Of a DNA stretch of 46,898 nucleotides, positions 18,199 to 26,805 are shown piece after piece. The notes under the pieces were generated by a model. It was given only the letters and a program-made list of their open reading frames with translations, was not told the DNA's origin and did no database searches. Numbering within the stretch: the first letter of the stretch is position 1; each line of letters opens with the position of its first letter. The DNA comes from Acidimicrobiia bacterium (GTDB lineage: Bacteria; Actinomycetota; Acidimicrobiia; Spongiisociales; ZC4RG35), in the NCBI GenBank assembly GCA_025928935.1, contig JAICNB010000017.1, forward strand, positions 1-46,898. The letters run 5' to 3'. A program made the position numbers and the translations under genes.

Positions 18199-20168
18199 AC
18201 GCCCGGGGCATTCACGCGGGGGTCGGGGGGTCGCCCCCCGGGCTTGACAGCCATGTCGACCAGGCGGTTGGTGGCCTCGATCAACGGGACCCCTCTGGTG
18301 TCTCGCTCCTCGCCGTAGAGCCGGAGCCCCACTGTCGATCCCGAGACGTCGTCGTCACCGACCACGATGACCGCAGGATGTTTCTGGGTCAGGGCTTTGC
18401 GGATCTTGTCACCGACGGTGTCGTCGCCGCTCTCGACCTCGACGCGGAGCCCGCCATCTCGTAATCGGTTCGCCACCTGCTCCGCATACTCCTCGTGGCG
18501 GTCGGCCACGGGGATGATCGACACTTGGACCGGGGCCATCCACATCGGGAAGGCGCCGGCGTGGTGCTCGATGAGAACGCCCATGAATCGCTCCAGCGAC
18601 CCGGCCTTGGCGCAATGGATCATGTACGGGCGCTCGGCCACGTTGCCGGCGGCGGTGTACTCGAGACCAAACCGCTCGGGGAGGACCAAGTCCAACTGGA
18701 TCGTGGACAGCTGCCAGCGACGGCCTATGGCGTCTTTGACGTGCATGTCGATCTTCGGCCCGTAGAAGGCGCCCTCGCCCACCGCCACCCGGAAACTCAC
18801 GCCGGAGTCCTCGAGACACTTGGCCAGGGTCTTCTCGGCGAACTCCCAGCGATCGCGCTGTCCCGGCGGTGCCTTGTCGGGCTGCGTGCTGAGATCGGCC
18901 TCGAACTCGGTGAACCCCGCGTCCTTGAGCCAGGTGATGACGAAATCGAGGTGTAGGGCGAGCTCGGAGGCGAGCTGGTCTTCGGTGCAGAACGTGTGTG
19001 AGTCGTCCTGGGTGAAACCGCGGGCACGGAGCAGGCCGTGGACCACGCCGGACTTCTCGTACCGGTAGACCGCGCCCAGCTCGGAGAGCCGCAGTGGTAG
19101 GTCGCGGTAGGACCTCGCCCGGCTCCGGTACACAAGGATGTGGAACGGGCAGTTCATCGGCTTGACCCGATATTCCTGGTCGTTGTCCAGTGACATGCCG
19201 GGGTACATGTATTCGGAGTAGTAGTCGAGATGGCCAGAGATCGACCACAGATCCGACTTGGCGAGATGCGGGGTGGAGACGAAATCGAATCCGAACCGCT
19301 GATGCAGCTCCCTGCTGTGGTCCTCGATGAGCTTGCGGAGCATCCCGCCCTTTGGATGCCAGACCACCAAACCCGAGCCCAGCTCTGGGGGGAAGCTGAA
19401 CAGATCGAGCTCGGCGCCCAACCTTCGGTGATCTCGCTTCTCGGCCTCTTCCAGCTGGGTGAGATAGGCGTCCAGGTCCTTGGCCGAGGCCCACGCCGTC
19501 CCGTAGATCCGCTGCAGCTGGTCACGTTTCTCGTCGCCACGCCAGTAGGCGCCCGAGCTGCGGAGCAGCGTGACCGCCGGGATGCGGCCGGTCGACGGCA
19601 GGTGTGGGCCGCGACACAGGTCGACGAACTCCAGATTCCGATAGACGGTGACGTCCTCGCCGGCAGAGACCTCGCTCGGCTCCACGCTCTCGATGATCTC
19701 GGTCTTGAAGGGGTGAGCCACGAACAGAGCCAGTGCATCAGACCGTGACAGCGCCGCTCGTTCGAAGGGCTGGTCCTCTGAGATGATCTCCTTCATCCTG
19801 GCCTCGATCCGCTCCAGATCGTCAGGAGTGAACGGCTCTGCGACCTTGAAGTCGTAGTAGAAGCCATCCTCGATCGCCGGGCCGATGGCGAAGGTCGAGC
19901 CCTCGAAGAGACCCAAGACGGCCTGAGCCAGGACATGGGCCGAAGAGTGTCTCAGAATGTCCAGACCCTCGTCGCTGTCCAGGGTCACCACCGCAAAATC
20001 CCCCGACTCAGCAAGCGGACGGGACAGATCGAGGAGCTGGCCATTCAGTTCGACGGCAACCGCTGCCCGGGCAAGACCGGGCCCGATGGAGCGGGCGACG
20101 TCGAGACCCGTCGAGCCATCGGGGTGCTCGACGGTGGTTCCGTCGGGATAACGAAGCTCTAGTGACAC
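18195..20168 (-). CDS. thrS: Threonyl-tRNA synthetase
   Basis: Charges tRNA-Thr. The 657 residues have the full bacterial layout: N-terminal TGS domain, the editing domain with HSSAHVLAQAV, the class II catalytic core with zinc ligands in MNCPFH and a later His, motif 2 in GLLRARGFTQDDSH, motif 3 in GSLERFMGVLIEHHAGAFP, and a C-terminal anticodon-binding domain (PVQVSIIPVADRH onward). One oddity: the usual M-I-H-R before motif 3 reads MIHCAKAG, so an Arg is Cys here. Start is GTG. The membrane protein downstream is coupled to it. Confidence 0.96.
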   Translation of the reverse strand: MSLELRYPDGTTVEHPDGSTGLDVARSIGPGLARAAVAVELNGQLLDLSRPLAESGDFAVVTLDSDEGLDILRHSSAHVLAQAVLGLFEGSTFAIGPAIEDGFYYDFKVAEPFTPDDLERIEARMKEIISEDQPFERAALSRSDALALFVAHPFKTEIIESVEPSEVSAGEDVTVYRNLEFVDLCRGPHLPSTGRIPAVTLLRSSGAYWRGDEKRDQLQRIYGTAWASAKDLDAYLTQLEEAEKRDHRRLGAELDLFSFPPELGSGLVVWHPKGGMLRKLIEDHSRELHQRFGFDFVSTPHLAKSDLWSISGHLDYYSEYMYPGMSLDNDQEYRVKPMNCPFHILVYRSRARSYRDLPLRLSELGAVYRYEKSGVVHGLLRARGFTQDDSHTFCTEDQLASELALHLDFVITWLKDAGFTEFEADLSTQPDKAPPGQRDRWEFAEKTLAKCLEDSGVSFRVAVGEGAFYGPKIDMHVKDAIGRRWQLSTIQLDLVLPERFGLEYTAAGNVAERPYMIHCAKAGSLERFMGVLIEHHAGAFPMWMAPVQVSIIPVADRHEEYAEQVANRLRDGGLRVEVESGDDTVGDKIRKALTQKHPAVIVVGDDDVSGSTVGLRLYGEERDTRGVPLIEATNRLVDMAVKPGGRPPDPRVNAPGV

Positions 20169-20252
20169 AGGGTTATCTCGCTAGCCTGGGTGGGCCGGTA
20201 TGAGGCTAACTGGCTACAGGACGCAACCCGCCACAGGGGAAAGCGACAGCTG

Positions 20253-21080
20253 ATGGACGCAAGAGAGCTCGTAACGAAGCTTCACCCGGACGCGCTGGTG
20301 AGGGAGCTCTCCTCGGGCGCGAACAAGGTCTTCCGGGTCATCGACGGGGACCAGAGCAGCGTCATCAAGGTGTACCCGGTCGCTTCCAGAGAGCGTCGCG
20401 AGCGTCATGCCCTGGAGGCGCTGGCAGGCCTCCCGGCGGTGCCCAAGATCATCGACCATGGCACCCAGGACGAGATGGCCTGGCTGCAGATGAACGATGC
20501 CGGGCACTGGAGTCTGGCCAACCTTCCCAAGAACCTGGAGACGATCCAAGCCGCCGGTGCCGCGCTGCGCGAGATACACACCTCCAATGCGGACATCACC
20601 AATCTGGCCGCGGGAATCGACGCCGACTATGTCCTGAGCCACTACCGATCAACCATCGAGCGCCTCGGCCGTTATCGACGCCGATTCGGGATGGACCAGA
20701 CGGTGCTCGACCGCGCTCTTCAGCTCGAGCCACCCACTGCCACGGCCCCGGTTCCCGCCCACACCAAGCCCACCCTGTCCAAGTTCGTCATCGACGAATC
20801 GGGGACGATCACGATCGTCGACTGGGAGTGGGCCACGAAGGCCCCACCCGAATGGGACCAGACGCACGCCGTCTGGCGTCTCGCGGCCAGGATCGGTGAG
20901 GATGCTGCCGCCGCATTCCGCTACGGCTACGGATCGGACCTGCCCGAGAGCAGCTACCGACCGTGGGTCGCCTACCACTCGGCGATGATGATGCTCGAAG
21001 CCGCCGAGTTGCGCGAGGGCAAGCTCGGTGATCTGAGTTATCTGGTCGACGACCTCACCGAGGCCGTGCTCGGGACCTGA
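20253..21080 (+). CDS. Aminoglycoside-phosphotransferase-fold protein with degenerate active site
   Basis: A 275-residue protein with the APH/choline-kinase layout: an N-lobe with SSGANKVFRVIDGDQSSVIKV (a plausible ATP-binding Lys) and a C-lobe where the metal motif IVDWEW (Asp190) is kept. The catalytic loop, normally H-x-D-x4-N, reads HTKPTLSK from His170: the catalytic Asp is Lys and the Asn is Lys. This points to a pseudokinase or to an altered mechanism. The ATG at 20253 is chosen over an upstream GTG for fit with the fold. Divergent from thrS; no operon partner beyond the small zinc-ribbon gene. Confidence 0.7.
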   Translation: MDARELVTKLHPDALVRELSSGANKVFRVIDGDQSSVIKVYPVASRERRERHALEALAGLPAVPKIIDHGTQDEMAWLQMNDAGHWSLANLPKNLETIQAAGAALREIHTSNADITNLAAGIDADYVLSHYRSTIERLGRYRRRFGMDQTVLDRALQLEPPTATAPVPAHTKPTLSKFVIDESGTITIVDWEWATKAPPEWDQTHAVWRLAARIGEDAAAAFRYGYGSDLPESSYRPWVAYHSAMMMLEAAELREGKLGDLSYLVDDLTEAVLGT

Positions 21081-21160
21081 TCGGGCCGGCGCTCCCAAAT
21101 CCACGGCTCCTGGCGCCTCTTCTCTTAGCCTCATCGGGGCTGAAGCAAGGAGGACGGACT

Positions 21161-21367
21161 GTGTTCGAGGTATTGGTCGCGGTCACAGCGACGAGTGGTC
21201 TGTTCGCCCTGGCCAAGGGGATAAAAGGCAACCACCAGTACCGGGTCGACCCGCAACTCGTGGTGCCACGGGACGAGCGAGGCGACGACCTTCCATGCCC
21301 ATGGTGCTATGCGCCCACTTTCGAGGACGACACTCGTTGCTCCGGGTGCGGGCGCTCGTTCGGCTGA
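21161..21367 (+). CDS. Small membrane-anchored zinc-ribbon protein
   Basis: A 68-residue protein with a short hydrophobic N-terminus (VLVAVTATSGLFALAKG) and a C-terminal zinc ribbon made by CPWC and CSGC, 14 residues apart. The start is GTG with a strong AAGGAGG 7 bases upstream, which makes the gene convincing in spite of its size. Function unknown; such ribbons bind proteins or nucleic acids. It lies between the kinase-fold and patatin genes on the same strand. Confidence 0.7.
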   Translation: MFEVLVAVTATSGLFALAKGIKGNHQYRVDPQLVVPRDERGDDLPCPWCYAPTFEDDTRCSGCGRSFG

Positions 21368-21419
21368 GAGGGGTTTGGGGCGTCAGGCCTCTGGAAAGCG
21401 GCGGCGGCGCATTTATGGT

Positions 21420-22403
21420 GTGAGTGTGAGCAGGGTAGGACTGGTGCTCGGCGGTGGGGGGATCACCGGTGCGGCCTACGAGATGGCCGCATTGATGACG
21501 CTCCGTCTCGCCACGGGGTGGGATCCGGACGAGGCCGAAGTGGTGGTGGGAACGTCCGGCGGCGCCTTCGTCACCGCCCTGGTGAGGAACGACGCCCTGT
21601 CACTCGACTCCCTGGTCCTGCCTCACGACGAACGCGCCGACGTCGCCGAGCGGATTCGCAATCATGTCTACACCCGGAACGACGGCATCAAGGTCCGCCA
21701 CTGGGTCCGCCACGGGATCGTCCCCGGGATTCGTGATCCCGGGCTCACCTTGTTCCTCGGATCTCCCGCCCCGTATCACGCAGCCGGGCTGACCGACTGG
21801 GTCAAGAGCCACATCGGTGAGGAGGCCGGGAACAGCTGGCCGACGAAGCCGACGGCTGTCGTTTCCTTCGACCTGGCAATGAGGCAGCGTCAGGTGTTCG
21901 GGTCCGAAGCTGCGCCGGAGGTGGGGATGGCCGACGCCGTAGCCGCCTCTTCCGCCATCCCGGTGTTGTTCTGCCCCTACCCGATCGATGACCGTCTGTA
22001 TGTGGACGGGGGCGTGGTCTCCGGCACCCACGCCGACGTCGTGCTCGGCGCGGACCGCCCGCTCGACCTCGTCCTGGTGCTGGCCCCAATGGCTGCAGAC
22101 GTCTCCCGGAAACGTGCCCGCTTCTACGAGAAGATGTTCGATCGGGTCGGTCAACGCTCGCTCAGCGAGGAGTTGGGGTCGATCCGCGGGGCCTGGCCAG
22201 ACTGCGAGATCGTGGTGCTGAGCCCACCCCCTTCCGTTCAGAACGCGATGCGTCCGAACCCGATGGATACGGGAAGGGCCGTTGCCACCTTCATGCGGAC
22301 ACTGATCTCCATGAAGCGCACTCTTGCCCAACCCGACGTGTGGGAGCTCCTCGACCATCACCTCGTCTCCCGGCCTCGATCGAGGAGGACGGCCGTCCGT
22401 TAG
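21420..22403 (+). CDS. Patatin-like phospholipase
   Basis: A lipid acyl hydrolase of about 327 residues. The oxyanion-hole motif LGGGGITGAAYE is at 10-21, the nucleophile elbow GTSGG gives Ser46, and the dyad Asp is in YVDGGVVSG. All active-site elements are intact. It has no signal peptide and should act in the cytoplasm on membrane lipids. The start is GTG at 21420 (or GTG at 21426); both lack a good ribosome-binding site, and an upstream ATG would overlap the zinc-ribbon gene. Substrate unknown. Confidence 0.85.
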   Translation: MSVSRVGLVLGGGGITGAAYEMAALMTLRLATGWDPDEAEVVVGTSGGAFVTALVRNDALSLDSLVLPHDERADVAERIRNHVYTRNDGIKVRHWVRHGIVPGIRDPGLTLFLGSPAPYHAAGLTDWVKSHIGEEAGNSWPTKPTAVVSFDLAMRQRQVFGSEAAPEVGMADAVAASSAIPVLFCPYPIDDRLYVDGGVVSGTHADVVLGADRPLDLVLVLAPMAADVSRKRARFYEKMFDRVGQRSLSEELGSIRGAWPDCEIVVLSPPPSVQNAMRPNPMDTGRAVATFMRTLISMKRTLAQPDVWELLDHHLVSRPRSRRTAVR

Positions 22404-22472
22404 CGACCCCTCTGGTCCCTGCGTGCGAGGTGACTACGTTGTGCGTGAGAGCAGCCCCAAGAGAGGTCCGCA

Positions 22473-22829
22473 GTGGCAGTCAGACCCACCCATTTCGAGT
22501 TCTATTCGGCCGACCCTGAGGCCAGCGTCGAGTTCCTCGCCAAGGTGTTCGGGTGGAGGGCCGAGCGTTGGGGAGACCAGGAGTACTGGCTCATCGACAC
22601 CGGAGACGGCCCGGGTATCAATGGGGCAGTGGCCCGAGCTGGAGACGAGGGCCCGAGGACGCTCAACACCTGCGACGTGGAGGACCTGGATGCAGCCATC
22701 GAGGCGGTCCAGATCGGTGGTGGGAAGCTGCTCACCGACGTGATGGAAGTCGAAGGCGTCGGTAGATGGGTCCAGGTCGAGGGACCCGGCGGGGAGGAGT
22801 TCGGGCTCATGGAGCCGGTTGCGGAGTGA
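22473..22829 (+). CDS. VOC-family (glyoxalase/dioxygenase fold) protein
   Basis: A 118-residue single-domain vicinal-oxygen-chelate protein. It opens with THFEFYSADPEASVEFLAKVFGW, the usual first beta-alpha-beta unit, shown here only by its start THFEFYSADPEASVEF, and ends GPGGEEFGLMEP, the usual Glu-bearing last strand. Substrate cannot be told. GTG start with AGAGAGGTCC upstream. It overlaps the 3' end of the convergent dehydratase gene by 23 bases. Confidence 0.8.
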   Translation: MAVRPTHFEFYSADPEASVEFLAKVFGWRAERWGDQEYWLIDTGDGPGINGAVARAGDEGPRTLNTCDVEDLDAAIEAVQIGGGKLLTDVMEVEGVGRWVQVEGPGGEEFGLMEPVAE

Positions 22830-23748
22830 GCTCAGGTCCCCGGGTGTTCGCCCCGGAGACGATCGCCACGACGATCTCACCCGGCGCCGGGCGATGAGCT
22901 CCCGTCGCCAGTGCGGCCACCGGGGCGCATGCCGCCGGCTCGGCCAGCACCCGGCAGGCATCCCATAGCCACTCCTGTGCATCGAGGATTGCCCGATCGG
23001 AGACCAGGACGTCGTCATCGATCCAGCGATTGGCCTCCCATGCGATCCCACCAACCCGGGTAGCCCCGAGGGACGACACCGCCACTCCCCCAACCGGGAC
23101 ATCCACCGGTTCCCCGGCCGCCCTCGCCGCGTGGAGCGTCGGGCAGGTCTCGGGCTCGACTCCGACGACCCTCAGGTCATGGCGTGCCCAGCTTGCGATC
23201 CCACCGATCAACCCCCCGCCCCCGACCGCGACGAGGATCGACGTGGCGGTGGGGACCTGATCCATGATCTCCCTGCCGCATGTTCCCTGACCGGCCACCA
23301 CGTCGGGCTGGTCGTAGGCGTGAAGCTCACCGGCGCCGGTTTCTTCTGCCCACTGCGTCGAAGCGGCCAGGGCATCTGCATAGTGACCGGGGACAACCTC
23401 CACGTCGGTTCCGAGCCGCGAGATGCGACCGATCTTCTCCTGGGGTGAGGTGTCGGGGACGAAGATCCGGGCGGCGACTCCGAGCGTCCGCGCCGCGTGG
23501 GCGACCGCGAGCCCGAAGTTGCCACCCGACGCAGCCACCACTCCGGCCTCGGGCGATGGCGAGGCGGTAAGTGAAGAAAAGGCGCCCCGCACCTTGAAAG
23601 AGCCGGTTGGCTGCATGGAGTCGAGCTTGAGAAAGAAGCGGTAGTCGGGTGACATGGCGTCGGCGAGATCGAGGACCGGTGTCCGCCTCACGTAGGGGGC
23701 GATCCGACCTGCCGCCGCTGCGATGTCGGATCTGGTGATCTCTCCCAT
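22807..23748 (-). CDS. PLP-dependent serine/threonine dehydratase
   Basis: A 313-residue fold-type II PLP enzyme that deaminates serine or threonine to the 2-oxoacid. The Schiff-base lysine is Lys52 in TGSFKVRGAFSSL, the phosphate-binding glycine loop is VAVGGGGLIGGIA, and the substrate loop is ASGGNFGLAVAHAA. There is no C-terminal ACT domain, so it is of the short, catabolic type. A serine racemase or diaminopropionate-type relative cannot be excluded. The ATG at 23748 (MGEITRSDIAAAAGRI) fits the family. It is divergent from kynureninase with a 51-base gap. Confidence 0.83.
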   Translation of the reverse strand: MGEITRSDIAAAAGRIAPYVRRTPVLDLADAMSPDYRFFLKLDSMQPTGSFKVRGAFSSLTASPSPEAGVVAASGGNFGLAVAHAARTLGVAARIFVPDTSPQEKIGRISRLGTDVEVVPGHYADALAASTQWAEETGAGELHAYDQPDVVAGQGTCGREIMDQVPTATSILVAVGGGGLIGGIASWARHDLRVVGVEPETCPTLHAARAAGEPVDVPVGGVAVSSLGATRVGGIAWEANRWIDDDVLVSDRAILDAQEWLWDACRVLAEPAACAPVAALATGAHRPAPGEIVVAIVSGANTRGPELTPQPAP

Positions 23749-23799
23749 GGCCCGAGGGTATGTGGCCCGGCAACGGGTCGGAGCCGTAGCCTTCCCTAC

Positions 23800-25083
23800 G
23801 TGACCGAATGCGACGTCGGCCCGTTCCCCGATGCCAACGGCTTCTCCGAGGCGGTCACTCTCGATGAAGCCGACCCCCTGTCCGGGTTCAGGGAGCGATA
23901 CCACGTGGCCGACCCGGACCTCATCTATCTCGACGGCAATTCGCTCGGCCGTCTTCCCCGTGCAGTCCTCCCACGGCTGCAGGCGCTGGTGGTCGATGAG
24001 TGGGGAAATGGCCTCATCCGGTCGTGGAACGAGAGGTGGTGGAACCTCCAGGTCGCCATCGGGGACCGTCTGGCCCCGCTGATCGGCGCGTCGCCCGGCG
24101 AGGTCCTCATCTCCGACTCCACGTCGGTGAATCTCTACAAGCTGGCCATGGCAGCGCTCGGGATCACCGAAAGCCGACGCAGGATCGTCACCGACGACGC
24201 AAACTTCCCCACCGATCTCTATGTCCTGCGCGGGGTGGCCGAGGCCATGGGCGGCTCGCTCGACGTGGTGGCGACGAAAGGCTCAGGCTCACCGATGGCG
24301 GACCTCGAAGCAGTCCTGGACGAAAGCTCTGCCCTCCTCTCATTGTCTTCCACCGAGTTCAAGAGTGGATATACCCATGACATCGGCGAGATGACTGCTC
24401 TGGCCCATCGGGTCGGAACGCCGGTGCTCTGGGACCTGAGCCATTCCGCCGGCGTCATGCCCGTCGAGCTCGACGCCTCGGGAGCCGATATGGCAGTGGG
24501 ATGCACGTACAAGTACTTGAACGGAGGCCCTGGGGCACCGGCGTTCCTCTACGTCCGCCAGGACCTGCAGGAGTCGCTGGCCAGCCCCATCCCGGGCTGG
24601 TGGGGCCACGCCGAGCCCTTCGCGTTCGATCTCGACTACCGCCCTGCGGACGGGATCCGCAAGTTCCACACCGGCACCATGCCGATTCTGTCGCTGGTGG
24701 CCATGGAAGCCGGCATCAGTGACGTGACGGAGGCAGGTATCGACCGAATCAGGGCCAAATCGGTCTCGCTCACGAAGTTCTTCATCAGACAGTGGGAGGA
24801 GCATCTCGCCCCGCTCGGCTTCAGCCTCGCTTCACCGCTCGACCCCGAGCGGCGGGGCTCTCACGTCTCGCTCTCCCACTCCGAGGCGTGGCCCATCGAC
24901 AGGGCACTGATCGAGATCGGGATGGTGATCCCCGACTTCCGGGCCCCCGACAACCTGCGATTCGGGCTCGCCCCGCTCTACAACACACATCTGGAGGTGC
25001 ACACCGCCGTGCAGCGGATCAGGTCGATCGTCACGACCGGAGCCCATGCCCGGTTTGCCGGGGAGAAGCTGACGGTGACCTGA
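23800..25083 (+). CDS. kynU: Kynureninase
   Basis: Cleaves kynurenine to anthranilate and alanine in tryptophan breakdown. The 427-residue PLP enzyme has the family opening IYLDGNSLGRLP (residues 42-53), the aspartate pocket in WDLSHSAGVMPVELDASGAD, and the Schiff-base Lys238 in CTYKYLNGGPGAPAF. The start is GTG, only 14 bases downstream of a TAGCCT that could be a -10, so the transcript may be almost leaderless. No kynA or kynB is in the window. The divergent dehydratase is a possible functional partner in amino-acid use. Confidence 0.93.
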   Translation: MTECDVGPFPDANGFSEAVTLDEADPLSGFRERYHVADPDLIYLDGNSLGRLPRAVLPRLQALVVDEWGNGLIRSWNERWWNLQVAIGDRLAPLIGASPGEVLISDSTSVNLYKLAMAALGITESRRRIVTDDANFPTDLYVLRGVAEAMGGSLDVVATKGSGSPMADLEAVLDESSALLSLSSTEFKSGYTHDIGEMTALAHRVGTPVLWDLSHSAGVMPVELDASGADMAVGCTYKYLNGGPGAPAFLYVRQDLQESLASPIPGWWGHAEPFAFDLDYRPADGIRKFHTGTMPILSLVAMEAGISDVTEAGIDRIRAKSVSLTKFFIRQWEEHLAPLGFSLASPLDPERRGSHVSLSHSEAWPIDRALIEIGMVIPDFRAPDNLRFGLAPLYNTHLEVHTAVQRIRSIVTTGAHARFAGEKLTVT

Positions 25084-25137
25084 GATCGAACCTGTTGGTA
25101 GGTCTGAAAGGAGCTATCGACTCTCGAGGGATGCCGA

Positions 25138-25215
25138 TGGTGGGCGATACTGGACTTGAACCAGTGACCTCTCGCGTGTGAGGCGAGCGCTCTAGCCGGA
25201 CTGAGCTAATCGCCC
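25138..25215 (-). tRNA. tRNA-Val(CAC)
   Basis: A complete cloverleaf on the minus strand: acceptor GGGCGAT/ATCGCCC, anticodon stem CTCGC/GCGAG with loop CTCACAC (anticodon CAC, U33 present), T-arm ACTGG-TTCAAGT-CCAGT, discriminator A. CCA is encoded (25138-25140). A -10 candidate TATCCT on the minus strand at 25225-25230 lies 9 bases upstream of the mature 5' end. It reads GTG valine codons and sits alone in the gap after kynU. Confidence 0.97.
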
Positions 25216-25407
25216 TAGGCGGCAAGGATACCGATTCGCCCTCTCTCTACACACTCGATGCGATGGGTGGGGTCGGAGTCCGATCCTTAGTGTGGAGGAC
25301 ATGACCGGACCCGTGTGGGCAGATGACAATGGTGGCCGCCGCACTTTGTGGTCATGCTCGTCGATATCGGACGTCGTTTGCGATGTCTTCACACGAGGAT
25401 CGGTGAC

Positions 25408-25749
25408 GTGAACAACTCGGAATTCGACGCCGCCGTCGATCGAGCGATCGAGAGCCTCCCCGAATGGGTCACCGATCGCATGGACAATATCCACGTGGTG
25501 GTCGAGGACCGTCCGACTCGTGAGCAAGGAGACGTTCTCGGGATATATGAAGGCGTGTCACTGCTCGAGAGATCGGCAGACTATTGGGGTGCCTTACCGG
25601 ACCGGATCATCGTGTTCCGCAAGCCCCATTTCGACCTCGAGCTGAGCGATGCGGAGTTGGAGGAGGAGATACGCAGGACGGTATTGCACGAGATCGCCCA
25701 TCACCTCGGTATCGACGACGAGCGCCTCCACGAGTTGGGCTGGGATTAG
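25408..25749 (+). CDS. Zincin-like metallopeptidase (DUF1025 family)
   Basis: A 113-residue minimal zincin. The zinc motif HEIAHHLGIDDERLHELGW starts at His94 (HExxH, then conserved acidic and Leu-Gly positions), as in the PF06262 group common in actinobacteria; the biological substrate is unknown. GTG at 25408 is chosen over an upstream ATG in the same frame because the family starts here (NNSEFDAAVDRAIESLPEWV) and GAGG stands upstream. It ends one base before the convergent gene at 25751. Confidence 0.85.
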   Translation: MNNSEFDAAVDRAIESLPEWVTDRMDNIHVVVEDRPTREQGDVLGIYEGVSLLERSADYWGALPDRIIVFRKPHFDLELSDAELEEEIRRTVLHEIAHHLGIDDERLHELGWD

Positions 25750-25750
25750 C

Positions 25751-26152
25751 TCATGAGCCGCGGCGTCGCGTCTGCGGTATCCCTGCTTTACGCAGGACCT
25801 CTGCTGGAACACCGAATTCGCGCCACGTCGCGTAACTGATCCCCTTCCGAGCGGAGTAGGCCTTCGCATGCTTCACGAAGTCGGCAGCGAGGGCTTCCTG
25901 GTCGGGGCCACTGCCGGCGACACCGAGGGCGTGCTCCGCCTCGGCCCTCGACTGCATCAAATCGAGACGCCGCAACGGGTTGGCCTCGGCCTTCAACTTG
26001 TCGTCGATGTCCGATATCTTCTTCTGCAGACTGTCTTTGGTCACCGGGCGCCCACGTCTCTTGGGCCCTAACGAAGCGAGATAAGCCTTCACCGACCGGG
26101 CTTCCAATCGTCCTTGTGCCAGGGCAGCTTTGTGCTCTTCGGACATGGCCAT
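25751..26152 (-). CDS. Basic helical protein with GRP motif, unknown
   Basis: A 133-residue protein I cannot name. It is highly charged and helical, with a basic centre carrying RRGRPVTKDSL (an AT-hook-like GRP) followed by a coiled-coil-like stretch (KKISDIDDKLKAE), and a C-terminal segment YATWREFGVPAEVLRKAGI that looks like a short helix-turn-helix, as in Lsr2-type DNA-binding tails. DNA binding is therefore a reasonable guess only. AAGGAG precedes the ATG. It converges with the zincin gene. Confidence 0.6.
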   Translation of the reverse strand: MAMSEEHKAALAQGRLEARSVKAYLASLGPKRRGRPVTKDSLQKKISDIDDKLKAEANPLRRLDLMQSRAEAEHALGVAGSGPDQEALAADFVKHAKAYSARKGISYATWREFGVPAEVLRKAGIPQTRRRGS

Positions 26153-26348
26153 CGGCGTTCACTCCTTGTTGCGACCTGGCGAGCATACAGCCCAAAACCA
26201 TGGAAAAGTTCCGCGCTGAATATGCCGAAGCGATCTCTGGTTTCAGCGTGGTTTCCTTGGCGGTCCTGCGTGCCCATGACCTCGACGGCCCCCATGAGAC
26301 GAAGACGACGTTTGTTGCCACTACTCAACTGGGTAAGTGACATGATCT

Positions 26349-26585
26349 ATGACAGCGCCGACCTGGCCGCCCGAAGGTCATCCAATCGAAGAGTGGACTG
26401 ATCACGAGCTCATCGACCAGTACCGATATGTCAAGGCGGAGACTGCCGACGACGACCCCGATCATCGCAGCAGCGACGACAGTCCGTTGGCTGCGTTGGT
26501 CGAAGAGATCGGAAGACGAGGCCTCGAGGTGCTGGCCGACGACGTGGAGGCCGACCCTTCCAGCGCCGGCCGGGAAACGTCATGA
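26349..26585 (+). CDS. Acidic 78-residue protein, copy A of a paralogous pair
   Basis: Unrecognised. It shares the plan MT-x-P-x-WPP ... W-T-D-x-E-L-I-D-Q-Y-R-Y-x-K-A-E with the 78-residue protein at 27744, followed by an acidic linker (DDDPDHRSSDDS) and an amphipathic helix (LAALVEEIGRRGLEVLADD). Both copies have the same length. Its stop overlaps the ATG of a 44-residue membrane peptide as ATGA. No known domain was identified. The two copies flank the secreted repeat protein, which suggests a local duplication. Confidence 0.65.
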   Translation: MTAPTWPPEGHPIEEWTDHELIDQYRYVKAETADDDPDHRSSDDSPLAALVEEIGRRGLEVLADDVEADPSSAGRETS

Positions 26586-26716
26586 GAGACAATCCCCTGA
26601 CTCGAACAAGGGGCACACCGTTTGCTGCGGAGCAGATGGGCCACCGTTGGTTCGACCAGCCTGCCATCGCCCTCGCCCTTCTCGCCGCGGTCATCATCAT
26701 CCTGATGCTGGTCTAG
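26582..26716 (+). CDS. 44-residue single-pass membrane peptide
   Basis: A small gene overlapping the previous stop as ATGA. The product has a basic N-terminus (MRDNPLTRTRG), a short linker (MGHRWFDQP) and one C-terminal hydrophobic helix (AIALALLAAVIIILMLV) that ends the protein, as in tail-anchored peptides. The overlap and the clean helix argue that it is real; there is no homology I can name and no separate ribosome-binding site. The copy at 27744 has no such partner. Confidence 0.5.
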   Translation: MRDNPLTRTRGTPFAAEQMGHRWFDQPAIALALLAAVIIILMLV

Positions 26717-26805
26717 CCAAGACCCACCGGCAGAGCGGACGCGAGGGAGACCACGTTTCAATACTCGGCATCTCGGTAAGTAGGCCGACAACGAGAGGAG
26801 AAAAG

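Noticed and set aside
18220-18245. GGGGGGTCGCCCCCC hairpin as terminator
   Set aside because: It lies within the final codons of thrS, upstream of a coupled gene, so termination there is unlikely.
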